Shown one piece after another: positions 12,401-28,204 of a stretch of 64,000 nucleotides of DNA (position 1 is the stretch's first letter; each line of letters begins with the position of its first letter). This DNA comes from Lates calcarifer (taxonomy: Eukaryota > Chordata > Actinopteri > Centropomidae). The DNA is taken from the NCBI RefSeq assembly GCF_001640805.2, contig NC_066838.1:19774749-19838748 (forward strand), read 5' to 3'. Under the pieces are notes generated by a model, which saw nothing but the letters and a program-made list of their open reading frames with translations, was not told where the DNA came from and made no database searches. Made by a program: the position numbers and the translations under genes.

Positions 12401-13348
12401 ACTTCAAATACAACACATTGTTAAAGATTAAACCAGTGGTTCCCAATCTTTTTGGCTAGTTACTCTTTATATAAAAAGTGTCGTTTGCCAGATTTCAGAT
12501 TCTATCAGTTCTCAGAACTTTGTTTTTTCTTCTTTCCTAGTCCACTAATCATCTCACAACCCCTCAGATTTATCTGATGATACTCTGAAGGTGCCTGAAC
12601 TCCTGAACAACTGACTATACACTGATCCGCCACAACATTAAAACTACCTGCCAAACATTGTGTAAGTCCCCCTTGTACTGCCAAAACAGCTTTGACCCAT
12701 CAGGGCATGGACACGGGACGTCTGATGGGTGTCCTGTGGTGTCTGGCACAGGGACATTGGCAGTGGATCGTTTGGGTTCTGTGGTTTGCAGGATGGGGCC
12801 TTCATATATATGACTTGTTCCAGTGCATTCCATAGATGTTCAGTCAGATTTGGATTTGGGGGGTTTGGAGGCTTTGGACATGTCAAGTAACATCCAGTTA
12901 AATGTCAGGACCCAAGGTTTCCCAGCAGAACGTTGTATTGTAACAAGATGATCAGGGTTATTCATTTCACCTGTTTTAATGTTGTGGCTGATCAGTCTAT
13001 ATGAGTCACAGGGGCCATTTTACTCCAGAAGAAATACACTTTGATACATTACATACCTTTCGCTGATAATAAGTTTTTGTACTTTTACTATAGTAATATT
13101 TCAAATGTTGATAGATTTACCTGAGTAAAGAATCTCAACACATCTTCCTTAAGCCATGTATGACACAGTTTTCCTCTTCCCACTCTGTTCAGAGTCGGGC
13201 TCTGTGTGATGACTCTGACTGTGACAGTGCCGAGCTGGATCAGTCAGGCAGCGGAGAGCCCAGCCGCCCCCCGAGTGCTGGAGCGTGGGCACCGCCATCT
13301 CAACCCTATCAGGGGTCTCCACAGGCGCCCCATACAGGACCTCCGTAG
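6425..13348 (+). CDS. map3k12: MAP kinase kinase kinase 12 (dual leucine zipper kinase, DLK)
   Basis: DLK is a mixed-lineage-type Ser/Thr kinase that activates MKK4/7-JNK signalling in axonal injury and neuronal stress. Coding exons: 6425-6887, 8404-8587, 8723-8914, 9027-9185, 9358-9516, 9658-9766, 9964-10073, 10312-10428, 10543-10677, 10792-11515, 11610-11677, 11863-12160, 13193-13348. Phases agree throughout, giving 957 residues (human about 860-890). Visible features: an N-terminal [20 protein letters not shown] block; the Gly loop GSGAQG (171-176); catalytic Lys191; HRD Asp275; DFG 293-295; activation-loop Ser308 (human Ser302 by alignment); APE 317-319. The leucine-zipper/coiled-coil region spans about 423-510, followed by a Ser/Pro-rich tail with [14 protein letters not shown] and SDCDSAEL. 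The ATG at 6425 ([15 protein letters not shown]) aligns with the human start, and no ATG precedes it in the exon. The exon 8 donor GTCTAT is weak. The longer Ser/Gly/Pro tail explains the extra length. Confidence 0.96.
7093..7740. repeat. dispersed teleost-type repeat, map3k12 intron 2
   Basis: It begins AGAAGCATTCAGATCCTTAA and contains AAAGTAAAAGTACTCATT, phrases familiar from a common fish non-autonomous repeat. A second block (AGATAAATCTGAGGGGTC, near 7400) recurs in reverse complement near 12550-12590. The class is not assigned. Confidence 0.6.
12236..12600. repeat. dispersed repeats, map3k12 last intron
   Basis: It opens GTGGTGGAAAGTAACTAAGT and has TATTTCCATTTCATTTTACT, typical of the repeat type at 7093-7740. 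It is followed by an AGTGGTTCCCAATCTTTTTGG block and ACCCCTCAGATTTATCTGAT, the reverse complement of part of the intron 2 copy. Confidence 0.65.
12618..12999. mobile_element. internally deleted Tc1/mariner-like element
   Basis: The left end TACACTGATCCGCCACAACA and the right end TGTTGTGGCTGATCAGTCTA are near-perfect inverted repeats ending in TA, as expected for Tc1/mariner. Interior phrases (CCAAAACAGCTTTGACCCAT, GACCCAAGGTTTCCCAGCAG) match the non-coding strand of a familiar fish Tc1-like family. At 382 bp it lacks most of the transposase, so it is a dead or non-autonomous copy. It lies in the last map3k12 intron. Confidence 0.85.
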
Positions 13349-14035
13349 ATCACTTGGACACTAGCAAAGACCTCTGGCTACCCTACAGTGAACAACCATC
13401 ACAGGCGTACACCAATCTGTCAGTGCAGTACATTACTGTTGTCATGAGGGATCACACCTACTACACCATTCAGACTATGACAAGTTGACTTATGGTGTCT
13501 CATAAGTTTGTTGGCTGGCAAACATACATCAGATGACATAGGGCATTTGTCATAACCTGACATCAACTATTTTGGCAGCTTGTGACATCAGATAAATGTC
13601 ATTTAAGTTCAGTAGGGTTTTTTTTAGGCAGAATAGTTACCAAGGTAACCTTAGCCACTGCTCCAGTTCAGCAAAAACCCTTTCACAGACGCACGCACAA
13701 GAAGATACCACACTTGTAGTCCTTTAAACACTCTAACCCTCACTCTGGGAGCATCCGTCATGATACTCCACACACTAATGCATCAAATACTAATGAATAA
13801 TAATGTAAATATCCATTACATACACATGAGAAATATCTAACTTTATTTTATTTGTAAGATAAAAATGTAAGACTAAACGGTATGCAGCCCTGTGAACAAA
13901 TGCATGACTACATGTTTATAATTTATGGTTCGAATGTGTCCGTTTTATATTTTGTGAAAGTTTACACTTTTTTAATCCTGAAAGTATTAACTTGAGTTAT
14001 TTTGGTTTTTGTTAATAAATGTAAGCACTCAAGAA
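13349..14035 (+). other. map3k12: map3k12 3' UTR
   Basis: It runs from the TAG at 13346-13348 to the poly(A) signal at 14014. It is AT-rich with no further open frame of interest. Confidence 0.7.
14014..14019 (+). promoter_or_regulatory. map3k12 poly(A) signal AATAAA
   Basis: Canonical AATAAA in a TTTTTGTTAATAAATGTAAG context, about 670 bp after the stop. It is the first strong signal in the correct orientation. Confidence 0.65.
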
Positions 14036-14039
14036 AAAA

Positions 14040-16185
14040 AAGGAAAAAAAAGTCAAAATGGAATGAAAATCTCATCAGGACATGGACCATGATGCATAAT
14101 TAGGGTTCTCAGTAGGCGATACATTTTTTTTTAACCCTCCTACTACTGAGTTTCAAATACACATAAGACATGTGTGAGGTTTTTATTAAGCTTATCAAGT
14201 TTGTGATAAGATGGGAGACCTCTGGGTTCACTAAAAATGCCCTTCTGTCGTTGTACTGTAGACATTCAGTTGCTAGTTAGCAACTGTTTAGCAACTGCCA
14301 GTTTAGCTAGGTACACCTAGCTAAAACTAAGGCAGTCGAATACAACAGTCCTGCACTAAATCTTACCATAATTGTGTCAGAGAAGTGTTGATTCAACTGT
14401 ATGATCATTTTCGAGGATGTAGTTTGAATTGTGTTGCATTATAAAGGGGGAGCTGTTATTTAGCCTACCGTCATTGACATAAATAATAAATACTGAGAAT
14501 AATAGTATAATACAACACAAACCAACAGAACCACAAACTGGGGCTTCCAAAATGACCAGACTGTTAAATCAACATCTCTCTAAAATAGAGTCAGTTAAAA
14601 ATAAACATAACCTTCATGAATTTAGCAGTTATTGCAGGACTGTTGCATTAGACTGTTCTAGTTTTAGCTAGATGTAATAAACTGGCAACTGAGTGAATAC
14701 TGGTTTTGCTCTACTGGTTTCTGAAAAATTGATGGATCTTTTGGTTGTGTAATATTTGTAGGATGTGCATTTGAAAAGGCAGTGAATGTGTTCACAGCGA
14801 ATGACCTACTCTGACATGCACTAGCATCACTAACCTCTCCTTCAACTAACTCAGCAACAAACACCGGTGCACGTGTGAGTTCAGCCAGTAGAACTGAACC
14901 AGAGATTTTTTCTTAACAATTCCATGCATTCTTTATCTTTGTCTGAACCTACTTACAGTACAACACGATGGACAACCGTTCATTTTCACACTTGTAGTCT
15001 TCAACTCCAACTGGCGCTGACTCATGTGACGTCACTTGAGGCAGCGTCTGTTGTAAAAAAAACACAAAAGCTGTTACACAACATTTTTTTTTTAAAAACA
15101 TAATATGTGGCAATTTAGTACTCCCAAAGACCTCTAAAATCATTGTTGATGTGTAAAATAGGTGAAGTCCCCCTTTTAGTACTGAACCAAAAGGAGTCCT
15201 ATAGCTCACGATGCTGACAGGCTTCATAAAAACCTCAACTGTACCTTTTACCCTTTAATATTACTGCGGAAGTAGCCAGATAAGGAATAGAGCACTTCTC
15301 TGTGGTGGTTACTAGTAGAACAGTAAGTATCCTTTGGGTTTGAATAGAAATGTTTTGTTTTTATACAGCATTGCACATTGTACCTGTAACATAGGAGTTA
15401 TATCGAAAGCAAAATATTATGAGCAACAATAAATAATGTATTGGTTAAAAAAGAAAAACCAACAAAGCAAAACGTGTGTTGTTTGTTTAAAAAAAAAAGA
15501 TGGGCCATGTTATAGCTACAGTTTGTGCTGTTGCTGCGTCACATAAGACAGCTGAACGAGAAATAAATGACTATTTTCAATGACTTTAAGCATGTCCAAA
15601 CGGATCCAGTGTCATTTCTTGATTTAGAAAGCTTTCTTACAACTTAATAAATCAGTTAATTACTCCTCATTGACCAGTTCTTCATAAGAACAGCTTTTGG
15701 GTTGCCAGGTTGTGGAGAAAGCTCTTTAATTCATTAATTCATTCAAACCAATGGAGTATTTGATCACTTATCTCCAGGAAAACAGCTCATTAACATTTAT
15801 AACTGCAGACTTAATGGATTCATAAGTTAATAAAACGTGACTTACTAGAGAGTAAGGAACATGAAACCCTTTGTTGGTGACTTACTATCATTTCTAACTG
15901 CAGACTGCCCCATGAATTTAAGAGCTAGCAAAGTGTCATGCTGGTGGACATCCAAGTTATCAGTGTTGCTAATGGCTTATAACTGATCAGTAATGTATTA
16001 GTTAATGGTTTATTAACCATTAATAAAACCATTAATCGCAGCTTATAAAGCTTTTATAGATGGTGCCATTTCAGGAGGACCCCACAAGTTTGACACTGAT
16101 AACAGGTTAATAAAGGTGTCTTGTCAGATGCCTTTATGAATAACTTACAATATACACAATATAAGAATGACCTACAATCTTTTAA
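14040..16185. other. intergenic gap between convergent map3k12 and pcbp2
   Basis: No gene is seen. The block 14230-14720 contains TTAGCTAGATGTAATAAACTGGCAACTGAG and AAAATGACCAGACTG phrases that recur at 31360-31500. The block 15640-16060 is rich in TTAATGG/CCATTAA inverted repeats. Otherwise it is AT-rich unique sequence. Confidence 0.6.
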
Positions 16186-16201
16186 GCATTTCACATCTTT
16201 T

Positions 16202-16207
16202 TTTATT
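16202..16207 (-). promoter_or_regulatory. candidate pcbp2 poly(A) signal
   Basis: TTTATT on the plus strand reads AATAAA in pcbp2 sense, about 1.16 kb after the pcbp2 stop. The 3' end actually used cannot be determined from sequence. Confidence 0.4.
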
Positions 16208-17368
16208 TCTGCATTTCATTTCTTCAACAATTTAATTGCACCCAGATCTACAATAGTTTGAAAACGTGCACAAAAACGTGAGTTTCTTCATCCTGCAAAG
16301 AATAATAAAAAATAAAATCTGACCCAGGCAAAAAAGGATAGCAGGAAACTAGTGTTAATTCTATAATTCTCCTTCTAGTTAATCATAATTTAATACCTCA
16401 GCATAATATACTTATAAAGACCAATATGTCTTGTAGTTTTGCCCCTTGCAGCATTCCCCAGCCCTGCAGTTAAAAAAAATATTTTCTCTATTTAAAACAA
16501 ACATTTCAATGTTATTATTATAATCATCATCATCATTACTATGGTCTTAGTAATTTCAGAGAAAAGAAAATATTTTCCTCTCATTCAGGCCCACTCCTAG
16601 TCACCAAGGCCCACCCACCCTTATCAGAATCCAATACACAACAATGCTCAAAAGTCCTGATTGAGAAATAAAACGGATGGAAACACAGGAATGACACAAA
16701 ACAATTACTCAGCAAATTAGAGGTGAGACATAATGTAGCTTAAAAATCTCCTTTGAACCCACACTTGACAAGGGATAAATTACCTTCCGACTAAAAAGGT
16801 TGTTCCTGCATCATTTACACCCACTGAAACCCGTTAAAACCACAATTCCTCATTCAGGAAGTACAGCTTCAAACAGAAGATGGCAAATATCAATGAATTC
16901 TACTCTTACAAGGATCCGTGTATTAAATAAAAATAAATAGATATTTAAAAGGAAGGGAAAGAACAGTCCATCTATAATGTTATTGTGTCTTTTTTTCTTC
17001 ATTTTTACATTTTCTAAGAAAAATCTGACATAAGAAAAAACATTATTTATGCCTTTTCAGATTTTTCTAAAACTTTTTTACCTATATCAAGAAGATCATA
17101 CAGATATACAGCAAAATAAGAGGAAAAAAAATACAACAGAAGGAAGTCTTTAAAAACTATATGCAAAGGGAATTTTAAAAACATAATAAATAAATAAAAT
17201 ACCAATATCATGATGATGGTGTAATTACAACTGAGTAGGTGTCTAACCAAAGCAGAGGAGAAAACAGTGAGTTTATAGTACTTGGTTTTTGCATTAAGTT
17301 CAATAAGGGACCTCTTGGTAAAAAGTAGGGGGAGGGGTTACATTAGGTGCTGATGAAGATCCTCCATG
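16208..17368 (-). other. pcbp2: pcbp2 3' UTR (extent inferred)
   Basis: AT-rich sequence between the pcbp2 stop and the candidate poly(A) signal. Several T-rich (A-rich in transcript) tracts are present. No separate gene is seen; the 67-residue minus frame at 17047-17250 is low-complexity. Confidence 0.45.
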
Positions 17369-21211
<3,843 letters not shown>

Positions 21212-22079
21212 TGCTGCAGCTGAATCCCAATACTAAACTGGCCAACAAAGTGAGTCTTTGGTCACTGGCTGAATGTCTGAAACAGGAGTGGAAAATGTGA
21301 CCATCAGAGACAAATGTACTTACTGGAAACTGTGAGAACCTCTCAGTCTTGTTTACTAAAAAAAGCTGCTGTCAGTACAGATCAGTGAAGTGATGCAGGC
21401 AGTCAACATCTTGCAGACTGGTACTGTAGTTTAATAACGTTAGTTAGCCACTTCGAAAGAATGAAACGCTTCAGTCCAGCAATTCACATTAGACTGGCCC
21501 GAGTCCACTCATTCACGTTAGCACAATGACCCACTGTCTCCCTGTGGTAATGTCTAGTTCCTGGCATTTAACAGCTGTGGCGACACGAGTTGTCGTTTTA
21601 TTTTGGGGCTTAAACATGAGCTATTAAAACTTCCTCTCTGAACTGTAGAAAGTTTATGTCGCCTGTGTATCAACATAAGCAACAGAAGGCTCGTAGGATA
21701 ACGTTAACATCGCAAATCCTGTTCTGGATGGAGCAACACAGCCAGTCACGCAAGCAAGATTTGAAGGCTAAGTTAGCTAGCTCTGTAACATATCTAGCAC
21801 AACTGCACTAATTTCTAAATTACTTGAGAGCTGTAGTCTTCAACCACTCCATTTGTAAAATACACTTGAAACACAGCAGCTAACAGCTAACTCTCGATCG
21901 GCCATCAGGCTGGATACAGTTCGGTAATTTTCCATCCAGCTCGCTAGCGTTAGCATGGTCTATTCCAGGGAATAGTCGCATCCCGCGGCCTACGGAGCGC
22001 GCTGAGGCACACTGAGTTATCCCTGTCCTTCACTCTGAAAGGGGGGAAAAATACAAAGCCAAATCTCTGGAAGTCTTAC

Positions 22080-22320
22080 CCGAACCGTCCCTTGAAGTGT
22101 GTTCAGGGGGTGGGTAGGGTGGCAAGGGTAGAAGGGGAGAGGTTCGGGAGGGAGTTTTAAAAGGATCCGGGGAAGAGGGAAGAGACACCGCTGTTCGATC
22201 GGACTCCACTCTTCTGCTTAGCACAAAAGACAAAATGCGTTCAACTTTGACCTCCCCGCTTCCCCGCCCCTCTACCGGGGTCAGCCCCGCCCACTCATAG
22301 CATCCAACCCCACCCCCCAC
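22080..22320 (-). promoter_or_regulatory. pcbp2: pcbp2 non-coding first exon and GC-box promoter
   Basis: A donor (GTAAGA in transcript sense) at 22079-22074 ends a GC-rich exon beginning upstream of 22080. It can join the acceptor at 21277 of the exon carrying the start codon (21276-21143). Two Sp1-type GC boxes (CCCCGCCCC at 22262-22270, CCCCGCCC at 22285-22292) lie upstream in pcbp2 sense. No TATA box in the correct orientation was seen. The transcription start is not defined. Confidence 0.6.
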
Positions 22321-22689
22321 GAAAAAAATATAAAAGACCAAAACATTTGGGTAACTCACAGGCCAGGGTTATGATTTTTGGAATTCAGGCAGTAAATCGT
22401 TTTCTTTGTTTGTTTGATTCTCCCTGTGTTCACTCTCATTCATTTACATATGCAGAGTTTTATCAATAGGATTGTGCAGACTGATGTATCTGGTGCAAGG
22501 TTGGATCACCAACCAGACCTGACTAACCAGCCCCAGATCTTTCTTCTTAAAAAAATCTCTTCATTCGGTTGAAATTGGCAAAAGTACATGGCGTCCACTA
22601 TTCTTTATTACATATTTAATAGAACATGTTGCTTTTGATTTTTGTATTGACATTATTTTAAATAATACGACAAATGAATGACTGACATG

Positions 22690-23643
22690 GGCAAAAATAC
22701 TGGAAACCATATCCTAATATTTTGTAGCACACCCTTTTGAGGAAATGACTGCAATCAAGTGCTTCTTGTAGCAACTGGTAGTTTATCACACTCCTCTTGA
22801 ACAAGCTGCTCCAGTTGTCTCAGGTTTGATGGGTGTCGTCTCCCAGCTGTGAGTTTCACCCCTTTCCATAGAAAGAATCTGATTAAGATCAGGACTCATA
22901 GCAGGCCACTTCAGAACAGTCCAGCTTTTTTTTTTCTCATCCATTCTTGGCTTCTTTTAGATGTACAGTATGTTTTGGATCATTGTGGACCTGCGACTGA
23001 GACACCACTCGCTGACACTGTATGTTTCACTGCAGAATGCCTTGATCATCCTCTGATTTCACTGTCCCCTGCACAGATTCAAGGCACCCCCATAACACAA
23101 CCGACCCTCGTCCATGTTTAACAGTAGGGATGGTCTTTGAAAACTTTTTTTTTCTTCTTCTGTCAACACAGAGCAGATGTGACTGACCAAAAAGCTCTAA
23201 TATTGTTTTAACAGATATTGTGACTTGTCAACATGCAATTTAGCAAACACCAGTCTGGCTTTTTTATGTTTCTCTTTCAAAAGTGGGTCTTTTTGCATGG
23301 AGTCCACTTTCATTCAGAGAGTGAAGTATGGTGCAGCCATACACAGTTGTACCATGACCTTGGAGGTCAGCTTGCATCTTTTTTGAAGTTTTTCCCAGCT
23401 CTTTTTTCACCATTCAAACCACCCCTCTGTTCAATCTGTGGTTAGTTTTCACATGCAACTTTTTCTTGTCTGTGTTCAGTGTGGTGCACACAGTGAGGAT
23501 TTCTGTCCATTTAAACAGGCTGAAAGACTGATTATAAGATTGAAGACACCTGTGAAACTAATTGAAGACAATACTTGGCTGGAAAAGTCACCATTTCATT
23601 TACTTATTACCACTTTTAAGGGGCACCAGTATTTTTGTCTAGG
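22690..23643. mobile_element. degenerate Tc1/mariner-like DNA transposon
   Basis: The left end GGGCAAAAATACTGGAAACC and the right end GGGCACCAGTATTTTTGTCT are inverted repeats about 950 bp apart. Between them, phrases such as TTTGTAGCACACCCTTTTGA and TGTTTTGGATCATTGTGGAC fit the antisense of a Tc1-like element. No intact transposase frame remains. Confidence 0.75.
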
Positions 23644-24114
23644 GTCATTTTAGAATATCTTACCACTGCTTCTTTGTTTTATTCTATGGCAAACCAAAGG
23701 CATGCAGGTAAGCATGACAAAAGAGTTTTTAATCTTAACACATTTCAGGAAGAATAGAGCATTGTTTCAGTGAGATACAAGGGTACAAACACTTTCGGCC
23801 ACGTCTGTACATGTCTGTACTTGGTTTTACAATTTCCATAGATTATTTGATTTAGGTGCCTGTGATTTTACATTTGGTCCACAGAAATATCTTGAGACTT
23901 TTACTCAAAATCATCAGTCTTGCTGCTGTTTTTTATGATTTAGTTGCCATTACAAGTGTAATTAGTAAAGAAAATAACAGATTGTTAGTGTTGACATGTA
24001 TGAATATGGCCAACTACGAAAAACGAGTTATTCTGAGTGTTATACAACATGGTTTGGTCAGATGAGATGTAGAAGAAAACTAGACACCATAAATATCTTT
24101 TAAATTGGGAATTG

Positions 24115-24240
24115 TTGGGTTGCTCTTTGTAAATATTATAATATAAAGAGTATGATCTTGACCTGTTCTATATGAAAAATGCCTTGAGATAACTTCTGTT
24201 ATGATTTGCTGGTTATATAAATAAGATTTGACTTGACTTG
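24115..24240 (+). mobile_element. 3' tail of a LINE/SINE-like retroelement
   Basis: TGCCTTGAGATAACTTCTGT, then TTATATAAATAAGATTTGAC and short GACTTGACTT tandem units. This arrangement is characteristic of retroelement 3' tails in fish. The class is uncertain. Confidence 0.6.
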
Positions 24241-24501
24241 AAAAGAAAAAGCCATGTTAGATCTATCGATTCAAGTTATTACTCACATTTGTGTTACTAA
24301 AATACTGTAGTAGTTATAGTTTCCTTCAATGTGTAGGCCTGGTAATTGCTTAATGACTTCAATAACAACAGCAAAAGACATTCACTGGCTCACCTGTTGT
24401 TAAGACCTGGACAGTGTAAATTATCCTCACTGTTTAGATTTTAATGGGGACAGACAGAGACAGTTTTGATGGATAGTCTCCTGCTATGTGAAGCTTTGTC
24501 C

Positions 24502-24504
<3 letters not shown>

Positions 24505-24564
<60 letters not shown>

Positions 24565-24572
24565 ACACACAC
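24505..24572. repeat. (CA)n microsatellite
   Basis: About 33 CA units with one CC interruption near the 3' end. Confidence 0.98.
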
Positions 24573-24599
24573 AACTGCAGTTGTCTGTAAATCCAACAG

Positions 24600-27500
24600 A
24601 TGGCACAATAACACTGTGAGTGGGCAGGACTCTGGCTTGAGCTGGTTGCTGTTCTCTTTTAAATCCTACAGTCTTTTTTAGCATTACTCAAATAAAAATC
24701 ATTCATAGCTGGACGCATTGACTGAGGTGTCCTGACCTTTACTGATTAAAAAATGAAATTTACTGAACAAGTAGCACTAAGCATAGCCCTTTGAAAAAGG
24801 CATTTCACCCAGTTAAAGACATAAAATTAAAGGTAATAGTAAAGGTGAAAGTCCTCTCTCCCAGGAATATATTGTTGAATGAGTCAGCAGTCTAAATATA
24901 AAATTTCAAAGAGCAGCCAGCAACTGTGGGTACCCAGTTTTAGTTACTGAGCAGGACAGTTATATGTGTGAGTGGAGGGTTATAAATATCAACTAATAAT
25001 TCTGTTTATTTATTTTATTATTGTGTTAGCACAGACTCACAGAGGCCTCTGTGTGTGTTGAGTTTCTGTAAATTTCTGATGATGAATAAGAGGCAGTTGG
25101 TCAGTGATTAGATCATATTGTCAACATGGCTGTAAAATTGGCCTTTCTTTTAAACGGTAAATTGGTTTTACAAACTAGCATCTTTAATAATCTGGGGACA
25201 TATACTCTGGAGTATTTAAGTATATACTAAATATGTCAGTTTGGGTGTTTGTAGCTTCTGGCTTTTACTCCATGATGATATTTGACACCTGACATAATGA
25301 TTTTTGCTGATACAGTATCAACATTCCCAAAAGGAAAACTTCAGGAGTTCACCTCTTGACCTGAAAATAATGAACTTCAGCTTCATTGTTTTGTTTTGTT
25401 TTTCTTTTTTTAATACATAAAATATGATTGATGACTTTCCGCTTCTTGATGGATCGCCCTGTTTTCTCGCGAGGCTATTGTTTTGTTGTTCTGCCACATG
25501 ATTGATGGGATAAATGAGGATCTTAATTGTCTGCTAGTGTTTATTTTGAATCAGAAAGAATACAATCAAAGCCCTGGATTGTACAGTTAAATCCTCAGAA
25601 TCGTGATGTTATTATAATAGAGCACTACAGTATATAAGCCAGGGAAACAGAGGAGATAGATAAAATGGAACAGTATAGCCCTATAACCATGTGTTCATGG
25701 TCTGGTTGACAGAGTATTCTGCCTGAACTCACTCAGCACATGTTCATTAATCTGGTGCACATCAGAGCACCCACAATACAATTAGTCAATGGCCGGAATA
25801 GCTTGCTATTGTCTGTAACCAGTCTTCTATTTCCCTGAATCGTTAATCTTTAATAAATCTATCTGAACTGATGTCCTACACAGCGTGGTTTACACACTGT
25901 TGTTTACATGCATGACTCATGAATCATGTCTGGCTCAGTTTCATAGATTCAAAATCACTGCTTTCGATAGATTGCCTGCACACTGGAAGAAATGGAGCTC
26001 AGCTATTCTGAAAAAGCAGTTTGTCTCTGTACTTCCTGTTTTTTCTCTCTCTGTCTTTCTCTTTCTCAAACATGAATCCAGGCGGTAGATGTTGGAGCTT
26101 GCTTTTACAAAGCCATCTGCAGTGCTGCCTGAAGTGTGCCAGGCTTACAAGGCTGGTGGTGTTTTTTAAAATAGAACCATAGCTGACCAGATTTGCCCCC
26201 AACCAGAGACCGTCACGCTCTAGTAACAGGTAAAGCATTTACTATAAGTTAACCCCCCATCCCCCCAATGCTACGTGAATGGTGTTGGTGTTGTAGCTTT
26301 GTAAAAGAACACTGAAGGGTAAATAAATTAAAAACATGTGAAGCTAAAGACCAAGAACAAGTGTTTTTTGTCAAAAGATGTTTAATTAGGTTAAAAATGC
26401 CTGTTGCTTTGATCTGAGGAGTGATCACTGAGACCTGGATTATACAGAGGAGAGGAGGTGCAAGCTCTTCAGCTTTTCCAATCAGCACATGGTCTCCCTG
26501 GCCTTTTATGTGTGTCTCCTCAGTCAAGCAATTGCTTACATAATCATCTGCTTACTTTAATCTCTGCATCTTTCACACAATTTGTGCTCTTTTACGCATC
26601 CCCACCATTCTCTGTTGTACTCACACCCCACCAAATTCAACATATCCCCCATCTTTGTTCCCCTGTTTTTCTCCTTCAGTGCTTTTATCTGACATGCCCA
26701 CTGGCACTCTCTCGCTCTCTCTCCTGTCCCTCTTCCCTCCACTGGTGAGTGGTCATTGATTACTGTACATGGATTGTATGATGAAATGCCACTCGCCCAC
26801 CCAACATCCTCTTGTCAGCTGCCCCTGACATCCCACTGCCTCTGTGCATTGCACACTGTCTCTGGCAGCCTGTTTAATGCTCAGAGTGTGATATTACTGT
26901 GCTGTGGTCTGGAGAAACATCTGGAATCACTTGTCTGTTTTCAGCTAAGTTGTGGTGTGTTGTGCTGTTGAGCTTTTAAAAAACAGTAATAACATATTTG
27001 CTGCACATGTGATGTTGGTGCAATTTTACATTGGTTGAAAACACAATTGTTTACCATGATAAAAAAAAGGGAGACTGAATGCAATTTATTCTCTTGAGCT
27101 GTAAATTGTCTGCGCATATTAAAGTAAATGATCTGGATTACAGTGTGAAACCTGATGACACACTCAAAACCAGAGAGAGGAGTATCCAATTAGTCACCTA
27201 ATTAGCAAGGGAATGTTGTTTTAAAAATTAAGGCTCTTGAAAAGTGATGGAAAACAAAAGCAATGAGGATAAACCAGAGCATGCACCTACAGTATAGTGA
27301 CTTACATTTGGTATTATTATTTAACTCATACATTGAGGACAGTTGTCTTCCTATTTGTGATCTGTGACATCCAAAAAACAGGCTATGTGCTGTATGTGTG
27401 TTTGTGGCAGCGGAAAGGTTGGGATTAATGTTTGACAGAGCCGCGGGCAAGTTGTACAGATCTGTTAACTCACTAAAATGGAGACGCAGAGACGCACAGT

Positions 27501-28200
27501 GGGACTGAATTCTCTCCGCAGGGGTGTGAACAGAACCAAAAGTCTGTGCTTGTATGGTGACTGCAACGTCACCACCTTTCCACAGCCGTAGTTAGATGGG
27601 CCTGTGGGGTCACAGTGAGAGGTGACACGTGCCCTCATAAACTGTCCAGTCAGGAACCAGAGAGGATGTAGAGCGGGCTGTAGCTCCCCACTCTTATTTT
27701 AAGAAGATCTGCCACAAATAGGTTGCTCCCACAGAGACAAATAATTGGCGTGATATCTTGGGGGCACAAGCAGGAGGAGCAGTCTGTATTTTATTGCCAA
27801 TCCTCCACAGGAAGAACCCAGTTATGCGAGCCACTGGGCACGCTCTCTGGACTGTGTGTGTGTTATGGGATATTGGAACAGAGCTTATACAGAGTATAAG
27901 AGAGTATGTTACATCGCTTATATAGTGATTAATAACAATTGTGATGACAGAATGTCTCAAACATTAATCTTAGTTGACTGACATTATAGTACTGTTTTAA
28001 AGCTGGGAGCATGCCAGATATTGGCATATGGATTTTACATAATATGTGCTGCAGGAGATTAATCAGTTGTTTCTTTCTTCTTTATGATCTTTTCAGTTTC
28101 TCGTTGTTTCTTTTGTGCATTAAATAGGCCACACAATTGACTGATTGCTGGTTAATAACAGACTCTGATGGCAGCTGAAATAACAGATCTAACCCTTAAA
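24600..28200. other. no gene recognised
   Basis: AT-rich sequence with scattered open frames below 100 codons and no family resemblance. It contains no recognised repeat apart from short simple runs. Confidence 0.5.
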
Positions 28201-28204
28201 TACT

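Noticed and set aside
22329..22336. TATAAAAG box near the pcbp2 promoter
   Set aside because: It is on the plus strand, pointing away from pcbp2, and no plus-strand exon follows.
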